A stretch of 64,000 bases of DNA from Paraburkholderia sp. (GTDB lineage: Bacteria > Pseudomonadota > Gammaproteobacteria > Burkholderiales > Burkholderiaceae): contig NZ_JAPWKB010000017.1 in NCBI RefSeq assembly GCF_028283785.1, positions 124,001 to 188,000 on the forward strand, in the 5' to 3' direction. Positions within the stretch are counted from its first letter, which is position 1, and each line of letters starts with the position of its first letter. The position numbers and the translations under genes were made by a program. The notes below the pieces were generated by a model. The model made no database searches. It was not told the origin of the DNA and worked only from the letters and a program-made list of their open reading frames with translations. Of the stretch, positions 46,304-54,814 are shown in pieces.

Positions 46304-47458
46304 ATGAACCCGACGCCTTTAAAGAGCGCCGCCGACGCGGCGCGCCCACTTGTTGCGACTCAAGCCAAGCCGGATGCCTTCGTCCGGATCGAAAACGTCG
46401 TGAAGAAATTCGGCGACAGCACGGCTGTCGATAACGTCAATCTGACGATTGCCAAGAATGAACTGTTTGCGCTTCTGGGCAGTTCCGGTTGCGGAAAATC
46501 CACGTTGCTGAGAATGCTGGCGGGACTCGAAAGCGTGACCTCGGGACGCATTTTCGTCGACGGCGAAGACCTCGCGGCGATGCCGCCGTATCGCCGTCCG
46601 GTGAACATGATGTTCCAGTCGTACGCGCTGTTTCCGCATATGTCGGTGGAGGCGAACGTCGCTTTCGGCCTGAAGCAGGAAGGCACGCCGAAGAACGAGA
46701 TCAGGGAGCGGGTCGCCGACGCGCTTCATCTGGTTCAGATGAGCAAATACACGCAACGCAAGCCGCATCAGCTGTCCGGCGGGCAGCAGCAGCGTGTGGC
46801 GCTGGCCCGTTCTCTGGTCAAGCGGCCCAAGCTTCTGCTGCTCGACGAGCCGATGTCCGCGCTCGATAAAAAGATCCGTCAGAAGACGCAACTCGAACTC
46901 GTGAACATCATCGAGAAAGTCGATGTCACGTGTGTGATGGTGACGCACGATCAGGAAGAAGCGATGACGATGGCGAGCCGCCTCGCTGTGATGAGCGAAG
47001 GCCGCATCGTGCAGATCGGTTCGCCGAGTCAGGTGTACGAGCACCCGAACAGCCGCTTCTCCGCCGAATTCATCGGCTCGACCAATCTGTTCGAAGGCGT
47101 CGTCGTCGAAGACGAACCGGATCACATTTTCGTCGAGAGCGAAGAGCTCGAGACGCGCATGTACGTGAGTCACGGCGTGACGGGACCGCTTGGCATGCCG
47201 GTGGGCATTTCGGTGCGCCCCGAACGCGTGAAGGTGTCGCGCGAAAAGCCGGGGGCCGCACACAACTGGGCACGCGGCGTGGTCTCGGATGTGGCCTATA
47301 TGGGCAGCTATTCGCTGTATCACGTACGCCTGCCGAGCGGCAAGACAGTCGTGTCGAACCTTTCCAGTTCGCATCTGCTGAGCGAAGGCGCGCCCTCTTA
47401 TAACGACGACGTATTCGTCTACTGGTCGCCCAATAGCGGCGTGGTGCTGACGCAATGA
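46304..47458 (+). CDS. potG: Polyamine ABC transporter ATP-binding protein
   Basis: 384 residues. Walker A LGSSGCGKSTLLRMLAGLES is near residue 65, the Q-loop is in VNMMFQSYALFPHMSVEANV, the signature is LSGGQQQRVALARSLVKRPKLLLLDEPMSALDKK with Walker B, and the switch His is in CVMVTHDQEEAMTM. A C-terminal TOBE domain follows (VSRPERVKVS-type, SLYHVRLPSGKTVV). The length with TOBE fits PotA/PotG of the spermidine/putrescine importers. Its TGA overlaps the next ATG as ATGA. Cytoplasmic, dimeric. Confidence 0.93.
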   Translation: MNPTPLKSAADAARPLVATQAKPDAFVRIENVVKKFGDSTAVDNVNLTIAKNELFALLGSSGCGKSTLLRMLAGLESVTSGRIFVDGEDLAAMPPYRRPVNMMFQSYALFPHMSVEANVAFGLKQEGTPKNEIRERVADALHLVQMSKYTQRKPHQLSGGQQQRVALARSLVKRPKLLLLDEPMSALDKKIRQKTQLELVNIIEKVDVTCVMVTHDQEEAMTMASRLAVMSEGRIVQIGSPSQVYEHPNSRFSAEFIGSTNLFEGVVVEDEPDHIFVESEELETRMYVSHGVTGPLGMPVGISVRPERVKVSREKPGAAHNWARGVVSDVAYMGSYSLYHVRLPSGKTVVSNLSSSHLLSEGAPSYNDDVFVYWSPNSGVVLTQ

Positions 47459-48426
47459 AAAATCCCGCCTCCACTCAAGTCGCGCTTCATGCGCCGCGCG
47501 GCGGCAGCGCCCTTGCCGCGCTGAAAAAGCGTGCGGCGCGCTTCGTTCCGTCGGGCCGCAGCGTCGTTATCGGCGCACCGTTTCTGTGGCTCACGCTGTT
47601 CTTCGCCCTGCCGTTCGTGCTGGTCTTCAAGATCAGCTTCGCCGATCTGCGGCTCGGCATTCCGCCTTATACGGAGTTGCTGACCGTCAAGGACGGGATG
47701 GTGCATTTCGCCCTTCAGCTCAGCCACTATGCGTTTCTGCTGCAAGACGATCTCTATGTCGCGACCTATATCAGCTCGCTGAAGATGGCGGCGGTATCGA
47801 CGTTCTTCTGTCTGCTGATCGGCTATCCGATTGCGTATTACATCGCGCGTTCGGCGCCGGCCACCCGCAACCTGCTGATGATGGGCGTGATGCTGCCGTT
47901 CTGGACGTCGTTCCTGATTCGCGTCTACGCATGGATCGGCATCCTGAAGGACGACGGCCTGTTGAATCACACGCTGATGGCCGTCGGTCTGATTCACTCG
48001 CCGCTGCGGCTCTATCACTCGGATGCGGGCGTCTATATCGGCATGGTCTATTCGTATCTGCCGTTCATGGTGATGCCGCTCTACGCGCATCTGGTGAAGA
48101 TGGACCTGACCTTGCTCGAAGCCGCATACGACCTCGGCGCAAAACCGTGGACTGCATTCACGCGCATTACGTTGCCGCTTTCGAAGAACGGAATCATCGC
48201 GGGCAGTCTGCTGGTCTTTATTCCGGCGGTCGGCGAATACGTGATTCCGGAACTGCTCGGCGGCGCCGACACGCTGATGATCGGCCGCGTGATGTGGGAT
48301 GAATTCTTCAATGACATGGACTGGCCGATGGCCTCGGCCGTGACGGTGGCGATGGTGTTGCTGCTGCTCGTGCCGATGGCGATATTCCAGTACTACCAGG
48401 TCAAGGAACTGGAGGGCGCGAAATGA
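47455..48426 (+). CDS. potH: Polyamine ABC transporter permease PotH
   Basis: 323 residues with six membrane helices starting at VVIGAPFLWLTLFFALPFVLVFKISFADL. The EAA loop that contacts the ATPase is LLEAAYDLGAKPWTAFTRITLPLSKNGIIAGSLLVFIPAVGEYVIPELLGG. The N-terminus has a cytoplasmic basic stretch of about 35 residues. It is translationally coupled to potG before it and potI after it by ATGA overlaps at both ends. Confidence 0.93.
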   Translation: MKNPASTQVALHAPRGGSALAALKKRAARFVPSGRSVVIGAPFLWLTLFFALPFVLVFKISFADLRLGIPPYTELLTVKDGMVHFALQLSHYAFLLQDDLYVATYISSLKMAAVSTFFCLLIGYPIAYYIARSAPATRNLLMMGVMLPFWTSFLIRVYAWIGILKDDGLLNHTLMAVGLIHSPLRLYHSDAGVYIGMVYSYLPFMVMPLYAHLVKMDLTLLEAAYDLGAKPWTAFTRITLPLSKNGIIAGSLLVFIPAVGEYVIPELLGGADTLMIGRVMWDEFFNDMDWPMASAVTVAMVLLLLVPMAIFQYYQVKELEGAK

Positions 48427-49337
48427 TCAAGCCAAATAAACCGCTGTCGGTCGGTGTGCTGACGCTCGGATTTCTGTTCCTCTATATCCCCATCGTCAGC
48501 CTCGTGGTGTTCTCGTTCAACGAGTCGAAACTCGTCACGGTCTGGTCCGGCTTCTCGCTGAAATGGTATGGCGCGCTGCTTCAGGACGGCGAGTTGCTCA
48601 GCGCCGCATGGCTGTCGATGAAGATCGGCTTGATGACTGCGTGTGCGTCGGTCGTGATCGGCACATGGGCGGGCTTCGTGCTCGCACGCTTCGGACGCTT
48701 TCGCGGCTTCACGCTGTTCACCGGGATGATCAACGCACCGCTCGTGATCCCCGAAGTGATTCAGGGTATCTCGTTGCTGCTTCTGTTCGTTGCGCTCGAA
48801 CAGATGCTCGGCTGGCCCAAAGGCCGCGGCGTCTTCACGATCTGGATCGGTCACGTGATGCTGTGCGTGTCGTATGTCGCGATCATCGTGCAGTCGCGGG
48901 TCAAGGAACTGAATACATCGCTCGAAGAAGCCGCGCTCAATCTCGGCGCCACGCCGCTCAAGGTGTTTTTCGTCATCACGTTGCCGCTGATTTCGCAGGC
49001 GCTGATGTCGGGCTGGCTGCTGTCGTTCACGCTGTCGATCGACGACCTGGTGTTGTCCGCGTTCCTGTCGGGCCCCGGCTCGACCACCTTGCCGCTGATC
49101 GTGTTTTCACGGGTTCGCCTCGGTCTCAATCCGGAGATGAACGCTCTTGCCACGCTGTTCATCACTGCGGTGACGATCGGCGTGATCGTCGTGAATCAAT
49201 GGATGCTGGCCCGCGACCGCAAGCGTACCCGCGACATGCAGATGGCATTCGCCGTCGCCGACCCGTCACCCGATTCAACCACCGCTGCACCACACGCCGC
49301 CACTGCCCGCAAATCGTTCGGGGCAGCAGGCGCATAA
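48423..49337 (+). CDS. potI: Polyamine ABC transporter permease PotI
   Basis: 304 residues, six membrane helices. PLSVGVLTLGFLFLYIPIVSLVVFSFNESKLVTVWSGFSLKWYGALL is the PotC/PotI opening. The EAA loop is SLEEAALNLGATPLKVFFVITLPLISQALMSGWLLSFTLSIDDLVLSAFLSGPGSTTLPLIVFS. A hydrophilic C-terminal tail of about 45 residues is longer than in enteric PotI. It forms the second half of the channel with PotH. Confidence 0.93.
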   Translation: MIKPNKPLSVGVLTLGFLFLYIPIVSLVVFSFNESKLVTVWSGFSLKWYGALLQDGELLSAAWLSMKIGLMTACASVVIGTWAGFVLARFGRFRGFTLFTGMINAPLVIPEVIQGISLLLLFVALEQMLGWPKGRGVFTIWIGHVMLCVSYVAIIVQSRVKELNTSLEEAALNLGATPLKVFFVITLPLISQALMSGWLLSFTLSIDDLVLSAFLSGPGSTTLPLIVFSRVRLGLNPEMNALATLFITAVTIGVIVVNQWMLARDRKRTRDMQMAFAVADPSPDSTTAAPHAATARKSFGAAGA

Positions 49338-49381
49338 GACATTCACTGCCATTGCAATACGACTAACAAGGAGAAAGTTGC

Positions 49382-50950
49382 ATGAGAAAGAAGCTCATCT
49401 GCCTGTTGGTGGCGGGCTGTTTGCCCGGCATCGCACTGGCCGACTCGACCAGTGCGCAGATCAAGGCGCTACAGGCACAATTGACCGCGCTGCAAAAACA
49501 GGTCAAGGAATTGCAGTCGGAAGTGGCCAGCAAACCGGCCGCCGCGACTGCCGGGGCAAGCGTGGCGACGCCGGCAGTCGCCGCCGCGCCGGTCGATATT
49601 TCGTCGCCGGATTACGGCCGCACGCAAGCCACGCTGACCAACGACGACGTCACCACGATGAAGCAGCAGATCGCCAATCAGCAGCTGAAGGTGGACTCGC
49701 TCGAGGACGCGGCGCAGACCGGACCGATCGCGGGCCTGTCGGTGACGGGCTATATCGACCCGACGTATCTGTACAACCGCGCGCAAAGCAGTTCGGGCTT
49801 CCTGTTCGCGAACCACGAGAGCGCGTACAACTACTTCAACAGCACCTTCGGCGACCTCTATCTCGACATCAAGAAGACGTTCGGTGTCGGACCGATGGCG
49901 CCGTCGGCGGAAATCACGTTGATGCCCAACCGCGGCAACGGTATTTCGCTGTTGACGAACGAGCACGGCGACATCGGCAGCGACATCCTGAACACGGCCA
50001 TTCTCAATGTGCCGTTGACCGCGACCACCACGCTCGTGGCCGGTTTGATTCCGAGCTTCGGCGGGTATGAAGTGCAGCAATCGAACCAGATGCTGACGTT
50101 GACGCACAACCTGCTGTACGACTTCTCGGACCCGGGCAGCTATATCGGCATCGGCGCGAACTACTCGACCGGCGACTGGGCGTGGAAGTTCTTCCTGGGT
50201 AACGAGCAGTACCGCACTTACGGCGCGACCACGCAGACCGGCACCAACGCGCTCGGCGATCCGATCACCACCAGCAACAAGATTCCGACCTTCACGGCAC
50301 GCGTGGATTACACATGGTCCAGCGCGCTCGACGTAGGCGGCTCGATCAATATCGGTCGTCAGACGCTCGCCAGTTCGATCGACGATAACGGCGTGACGCA
50401 CTACGGTGTCGGTGGCGCGGCGTCGAGTTCCGGCGGCACGTTCTTCTTCGGCGAAGCCGACCTGACCTACCTGCTCGCCGACGTGCAGTACAACGCCGAA
50501 GTCGATTACGGTCAGCAGCAGAACGCGGCCTACAACGGCGGCAACGCGCAGTGGTACGGTCTGTCGCTGCTCGCGCACCGCAAGTTCAGCTTGCCGGTGG
50601 TTGGGCGGATGGGCGTGACGGGCCGTTACGACCTGCTGGTGGATAGCAAGAACGGCGGCGGTGGCGGCGGCATTGCGTTGAATTCGAACGGCATGGACAC
50701 GTCGAACGGGTTCGGCATCGGCGCGGACTGTCTGGCGAATTCGCAGGCGAACGGCGGACTCGGCTTCGAGTGTAAGGGCGCCATCCGTCAGGACGTCGCG
50801 CTCGATTTGCTGTTCTTCCCGACGCAGCAGATCACAGTCAAGGTCGAATATCGCCACGACTGGGCCAACAAGAACGTATTTCTGCGCAGCGACGGTTCGT
50901 ACAGCAAGTCGAACGACCTGATCGGCACGCAGCTTATCTACTCGTTCTAA
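49382..50950 (+). CDS. DUF3138 family outer-membrane beta-barrel protein
   Basis: 522 residues behind an AAGGAG ribosome site. A 20-residue signal peptide (KLICLLVAGCLPGIALA) is followed by a short coiled coil (IKALQAQLTALQKQVKELQSEV) and an Ala/Pro-rich linker. The rest is a long beta-strand-rich domain beginning at GLSVTGYIDPTYLYNRAQ and ending in an aromatic strand with terminal Phe (LIGTQLIYSF). The coiled coil plus barrel plan is that of DUF3138 and of trimeric porins of the OprP/DcaP type. Lying directly behind potFGHI, it is the likely outer-membrane entry for polyamines or related amines. That substrate link is inference from context. Confidence 0.82.
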   Translation: MRKKLICLLVAGCLPGIALADSTSAQIKALQAQLTALQKQVKELQSEVASKPAAATAGASVATPAVAAAPVDISSPDYGRTQATLTNDDVTTMKQQIANQQLKVDSLEDAAQTGPIAGLSVTGYIDPTYLYNRAQSSSGFLFANHESAYNYFNSTFGDLYLDIKKTFGVGPMAPSAEITLMPNRGNGISLLTNEHGDIGSDILNTAILNVPLTATTTLVAGLIPSFGGYEVQQSNQMLTLTHNLLYDFSDPGSYIGIGANYSTGDWAWKFFLGNEQYRTYGATTQTGTNALGDPITTSNKIPTFTARVDYTWSSALDVGGSINIGRQTLASSIDDNGVTHYGVGGAASSSGGTFFFGEADLTYLLADVQYNAEVDYGQQQNAAYNGGNAQWYGLSLLAHRKFSLPVVGRMGVTGRYDLLVDSKNGGGGGGIALNSNGMDTSNGFGIGADCLANSQANGGLGFECKGAIRQDVALDLLFFPTQQITVKVEYRHDWANKNVFLRSDGSYSKSNDLIGTQLIYSF

Positions 50951-50957
50951 CGAAACC

Positions 50958-51010
50958 GGACCGGCGCGCGGCACGGGTTTATCGCTGCGCCCCGGTCCTT
51001 TCAATTTTTC
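50958..51010 (+). terminator. Terminator/attenuator after the DUF3138 gene
   Basis: GGACCGG (50958-50964) pairs with CCGGTCC (50992-50998), with extra GC pairs inside. The T-rich tract TTTCAATTTTT follows directly. It stands between the porin stop and the first puuB-like gene. Confidence 0.7.
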
Positions 51011-51015
51011 TGCCT

Positions 51016-52308
51016 ATGCCGAGCTTTGCCAATCAGCGTCACGTTGCATCGTATTACGCGGCGACCGCCAACGACACCACGAACCATCCGACGCTCGAAG
51101 GAACGATGTCGGTGGATGTGTGCGTGATCGGCGCCGGACTCACCGGCGTATCGACCGCACTGAATCTCGCCGAACGCGGCTATTCCGTCGCAGTGCTCGA
51201 AGCGTCGAAAACCGGATGGGCGGCGAGCGGCCGTAACGGCGGCCAGTTGATCGGCGGCTTCGCGTGCGATATCGACACCTTCGCGCCGTTCATGGACCGC
51301 GCCGATCTCAAGCGCATGTGGGACATGGGCATCGAGACGCTCGACATCGTCAAGGAACGCGTGGCGAAGCATAAGATCGATTGCGATCTGACGCTCGGCT
51401 ATATGACGGCCGCCAACAAACCCCGCAATGCCGACGCATTGCGCGAATGGCGCGACGACGCGCTCAAGCGTTTCGGTTACGACCAGTTCCATTACGTCGA
51501 ACGCGACGGCATGGCCGACTACGTGCAATCGTCGCGATATGTCGGCGGTCTTTACGATGCGGCGGGCGGTCATCTGCATCCGTTGAATTACACATTGGGT
51601 CTGGCACGCGCGGCCTGCGAAGCGGGCGCGAAAATTTTCGAAAATAGCTGCGTCACGTCGTTGCGCACGAGCGCAGGCGGTCATCGCGTCGAGACGGCGC
51701 GCGGCGCGGTGCAGGCGAAGTTCGTCGTACTCGCGTGCAACACGTATCTCGGCGCGCTGTCGCCCGAACTATCGCGCAAGATCATGCCGGTCGGCACCTA
51801 CGTGATCGCCACCGAGCCGCTCGATCCCGCGCGCGCGGATGCATTGATGCCCGCGAAGGCCGCGATGTGCGACTCGCGTTTCGTGCTCGACTACTTCCGT
51901 CCGTCGCCCGACAAACGGATGCTGTGGGGCGGCAAGGTCAGCTACTCGACGCTCGCGCCACGCAACCTGGCCGAAGCGATGCGGCGCGACATGCTGAAGA
52001 CATTCCCGCAACTGGCCGACGTGAAGATCGACTATGCGTGGGGCGGATTCGTCGATATCACGATGAATCGCGCGCCGCATTTCGGCCGTCTGTCGCCTAC
52101 GGTTTACTTTGCGCAAGGCTTCTCCGGACACGGCGTGAATACGACCGGACTCGCCGGCAAACTGATTGCCGAAGCGATCGATGGACAGGCGTCGCGCTTC
52201 GATCTGTTCGGCAAGATTCGCCACCGTGACTTTCCCGGCGGCGCTACACTGCGCACCCCTGCCCTCGTGCTCGCGATGGCCTGGTATCGAATCAAGGATC
52301 TGCTTTGA
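51016..52308 (+). CDS. puuB: Gamma-glutamylputrescine oxidase-like FAD oxidoreductase, copy 1
   Basis: 430 residues of the DAO/GlcD-type FAD family. The Rossmann motif VCVIGAGLTGVSTALNLAERGYSVAVLEA is near residue 35. FAD and substrate blocks are KTGWAASGRNGGQLIGGFACDIDTF, YVGGLYDAAGGHLHPLNYTLGLARAACEAG, IMPVGTYVIATEPL and YAWGGFVDITMNRAPHFGRLSPTVYFAQGFSGHGVNTTGLAGKLIAEAI. It oxidises gamma-glutamylputrescine to the aldehyde with release of ammonia and H2O2. The stop overlaps the next start (TGATG), and the two genes are tandem paralogues. Confidence 0.87.
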   Translation: MPSFANQRHVASYYAATANDTTNHPTLEGTMSVDVCVIGAGLTGVSTALNLAERGYSVAVLEASKTGWAASGRNGGQLIGGFACDIDTFAPFMDRADLKRMWDMGIETLDIVKERVAKHKIDCDLTLGYMTAANKPRNADALREWRDDALKRFGYDQFHYVERDGMADYVQSSRYVGGLYDAAGGHLHPLNYTLGLARAACEAGAKIFENSCVTSLRTSAGGHRVETARGAVQAKFVVLACNTYLGALSPELSRKIMPVGTYVIATEPLDPARADALMPAKAAMCDSRFVLDYFRPSPDKRMLWGGKVSYSTLAPRNLAEAMRRDMLKTFPQLADVKIDYAWGGFVDITMNRAPHFGRLSPTVYFAQGFSGHGVNTTGLAGKLIAEAIDGQASRFDLFGKIRHRDFPGGATLRTPALVLAMAWYRIKDLL

Positions 52309-53612
52309 TGGCTGACAGTCTCGACCACCGCGCCGATGCGCTGATTCGCAACTCGTTCTACGAGGCGTCCGTCACGCGCGCCGCCGACGACGACCCGGTT
52401 CTCGAAGGCATGCACGAGGTCGACGTATGCGTGATCGGCGCGGGTTATGCGGGCTTGTCGGTCGCGCTCGAATGCCGCGCGCGCGGCCTGTCGGTGATCG
52501 TCGTCGATGCGCACCGGCCCGGTTGGGGCGCGTCGGGCCGTAACGGCGGACAGACACTGGTCGGCTTTGCGAAAGACGAAATCTTTGAACGGCAACTCGG
52601 CAATCAGGGCGCGCGCGCCGCGTGGGCGATGTCGGTCGAAGGCGTCGCGCTGGTGCGCGAGCGGATCGAACGCTACGGCATCGCGTGCGATTTCACGCCC
52701 GGCTATCTGACGGTCGCGACCAAACCGAAGCGCGTGCCGGACCTGCGCGCGTGGATGGAATCGGCGACGTCGCGTTGGGGCTACGACCGTCTGTCATGGC
52801 TCGACACCGACGAAATCCGCGCGCGCATCGCGTCGAAGCGCTATCTGGCGGGCGTCTACGATCCGTTCTCCGGGCATCTGCATCCGCTCAAATATTGTCT
52901 CGGTCTCGCGGATGCCGCGCGTCGCGAAGGCGCGCAACTGTTCGCGCATTCGCCGGTGATCGACGTGTTGCGCGGCGCACGACCCATCGTGCGGACCAGC
53001 AAGGGCGAAGTGCGTTGCCGCTTCGTCTCGGCGTGCGGCAATGCGACGATCGGCAACGTTTTGCCTGCGGATATCGCCGCACGCGTCGCGCCGATCGCGT
53101 CGTACATCATCGCGACCGAACCGCTCGGCAACGAACGCGCGGACGCGCTGATCGCAGGACGAGCTGCGGTGTGCGACAACAATTTCTTCCTCGATTACTT
53201 CCGCGTGTCGGCGGACCATCGTGTGCTGTTCGGCGGTCGTGCGAGTTCGACGGGCGCATCGCCGCTCCAATTGACCGAAGAGATTCGCAAGCGCATGGTC
53301 GATGTGTATCCGCAACTCGCCGATGTCAGGATCGAATACGCGTGGGGCGGCTTTGTCGATGTGACGCGCAATCGCGCACCCGACTTCGGCTCGATCGATC
53401 CGAACTACTTCTACGTGCAGGGCTTTTCCGGTCATGGCGTTGCGTTGACGGGGATCGCCGGACGTGTGGTCGCGCAAGCGATGGCTGGCGAGAGCGCCGC
53501 ATTCGATCTGTTTGCGCAGTTGCGTCATGCGCGCTTTCCGGGCGGCTCGGCGTTGCGCGGGCCGGTGCTGGAGCTTGGGATGCTGTATCACCGGTTGCTG
53601 GAGCTGTTTTAG
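52308..53612 (+). CDS. Gamma-glutamylputrescine oxidase-like FAD oxidoreductase, copy 2
   Basis: 434 residues from ATG 52308, which overlaps the previous stop by one base (TGATG). It has the same plan as copy 1: VCVIGAGYAGLSVALECRARGLSVIVVDAHRPGWGASGRNGGQTLVGFAKDEI, YLAGVYDPFSGHLHPLKYCLGLADAARREG, VAPIASYIIATEPLG and YAWGGFVDVTRNRAPDFGSIDPNYFYVQGFSGHGVALTGIAGRVVAQAM. The two copies have diverged clearly in their middle parts, suggesting different gamma-glutamylated or free amine substrates, or a hetero-oligomer. Which one serves putrescine is not decided by sequence. Confidence 0.85.
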   Translation: MADSLDHRADALIRNSFYEASVTRAADDDPVLEGMHEVDVCVIGAGYAGLSVALECRARGLSVIVVDAHRPGWGASGRNGGQTLVGFAKDEIFERQLGNQGARAAWAMSVEGVALVRERIERYGIACDFTPGYLTVATKPKRVPDLRAWMESATSRWGYDRLSWLDTDEIRARIASKRYLAGVYDPFSGHLHPLKYCLGLADAARREGAQLFAHSPVIDVLRGARPIVRTSKGEVRCRFVSACGNATIGNVLPADIAARVAPIASYIIATEPLGNERADALIAGRAAVCDNNFFLDYFRVSADHRVLFGGRASSTGASPLQLTEEIRKRMVDVYPQLADVRIEYAWGGFVDVTRNRAPDFGSIDPNYFYVQGFSGHGVALTGIAGRVVAQAMAGESAAFDLFAQLRHARFPGGSALRGPVLELGMLYHRLLELF

Positions 53613-53736
53613 GGTGTGGCGCTGAAGATGCGCGATCCATGCGCGATCCATGCGTATGGCGCATGCAGGGCAACGCTGGCAGAATGCACATTCCGTTTCG
53701 CGTTTGCCCTGCTGCTCAGCACCTCACGAGGCACCG

Positions 53737-54747
53737 ATGACCGCTCAACTCACTTCCGTTATCGCGTCGAAATTCGCCGGTCTGGCGCTCGATCATCTAA
53801 CGCGCGAATATCCGAACAAGCTCACGCATTCTCTCGCCGGTCCGTCCGACGTACAAGGCCCGCGCGCACTGCATCCGATCTTCTACGGCAGCTATGACTG
53901 GCACTCATGCGTGCATGGCTACTGGCTGTTGCTGCATCTGATCGCGCGGTTTCCCGATCTGCCCGAAGCATCGAAAATCGTCGCTGTCGTCGATCATCAT
54001 TTCACCGAGGCGAATGTCGCGGGCGAACGCGCGTATCTCGACCTGCCGCACAATCTCGGCTTCGAGCGGCCTTATGGCTGGGCGTGGCTGCTGGCGCTCT
54101 CCGCGCAAGTTCAGGCCCTGCCGCAAGCCGAAGCCGAACGGTGGTCGCGCACCATCGCGCCGTTGACGGACACGTTCGTCGAACGGTTCGAATCGTTTCT
54201 GCCGAAAGCGACCTATCCGCTGCGCGTCGGCACGCATTTCAACATGGCGTTCGCACTCGCGTTGACGCTTGACTTCGCGCGTCAAACTTCGCGCGATTCA
54301 CTCGCGGCACTGATCGAAGAGACGGCGCGACGCTGGTTTCTGAACGACGTGGGATGTCAGGCGTGGGAACCGGCAGGCGACGAGTTTTTGTCGCCGTCGC
54401 TGATGGAAGCGGAATTGATGCGCCGTGTCTTGCCACAGGATCAATTCATCGAATGGTTCGGCGCGTTTCTGCCGGATATCGCGCTGCGTCAACCGGCAAC
54501 GCTGTTCGAACCAGTAACGGTCAGCGATCGCACCGATGGAAAGATCGCGCATCTGGACGGGCTGAATCTGAGCCGCGCATGGTGCCAGCGCTCGCTGGCC
54601 CGCGCGCTATCCAACGACGATCCGCGTCGCGCAGTGCTGCTCGATTCCGCCGACCGTCATCTGGCGAGCGCGCTCGATCATGTCGCCGGCGATTACATGG
54701 GCGAGCATTGGCTCGCCACGTTTGCGACACTCGCGCTGGAAGCGTAG
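53737..54747 (+). CDS. DUF2891 family protein
   Basis: 336 residues from ATG 53737 (MTAQLTSVIASKFAGLALDH) with GAGG upstream; the frame opens earlier in a repeat-like CATGCG stretch. Diagnostic strings are LTREYPNKLTHSLAGPSDVQGPRALHPIFYGSYDWHSCVHGYWLLLHLI, HFTEANVAGERAYL, YGWAWLLALSAQVQ, LRVGTHFNMAFALALTLDFA, DEFLSPSLMEAELMRRVLPQDQFIEWFGAFLP and HLDGLNLSRAWCQRSLA. The several conserved His/Trp/Tyr in an all-helical (alpha/alpha barrel-like) layout are typical of DUF2891. Function is not established. It is the last plus-strand gene before a palindromic spacer, and a link to polyamine use is only positional. Confidence 0.85.
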   Translation: MTAQLTSVIASKFAGLALDHLTREYPNKLTHSLAGPSDVQGPRALHPIFYGSYDWHSCVHGYWLLLHLIARFPDLPEASKIVAVVDHHFTEANVAGERAYLDLPHNLGFERPYGWAWLLALSAQVQALPQAEAERWSRTIAPLTDTFVERFESFLPKATYPLRVGTHFNMAFALALTLDFARQTSRDSLAALIEETARRWFLNDVGCQAWEPAGDEFLSPSLMEAELMRRVLPQDQFIEWFGAFLPDIALRQPATLFEPVTVSDRTDGKIAHLDGLNLSRAWCQRSLARALSNDDPRRAVLLDSADRHLASALDHVAGDYMGEHWLATFATLALEA

Positions 54748-54771
54748 TCATGCATGCGTGATAGATGGCTG

Positions 54772-54802
54772 ATGCATGCATGCGCAATACGCATGCATGC
54801 AT
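54772..54802. terminator. CATGCG-type hairpin between convergent genes
   Basis: ATGCATGCATGCG, loop CAATA and CGCATGCATGCAT form a perfect 13-bp stem in the 67-bp gap between the stops of the DUF2891 gene and the convergent acylase gene. Position suggests a bidirectional terminator, but there is no T-run. It shares words with the other CATGCG palindromes. Confidence 0.65.
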
Positions 54803-54814
54803 GACCACTGGCCG

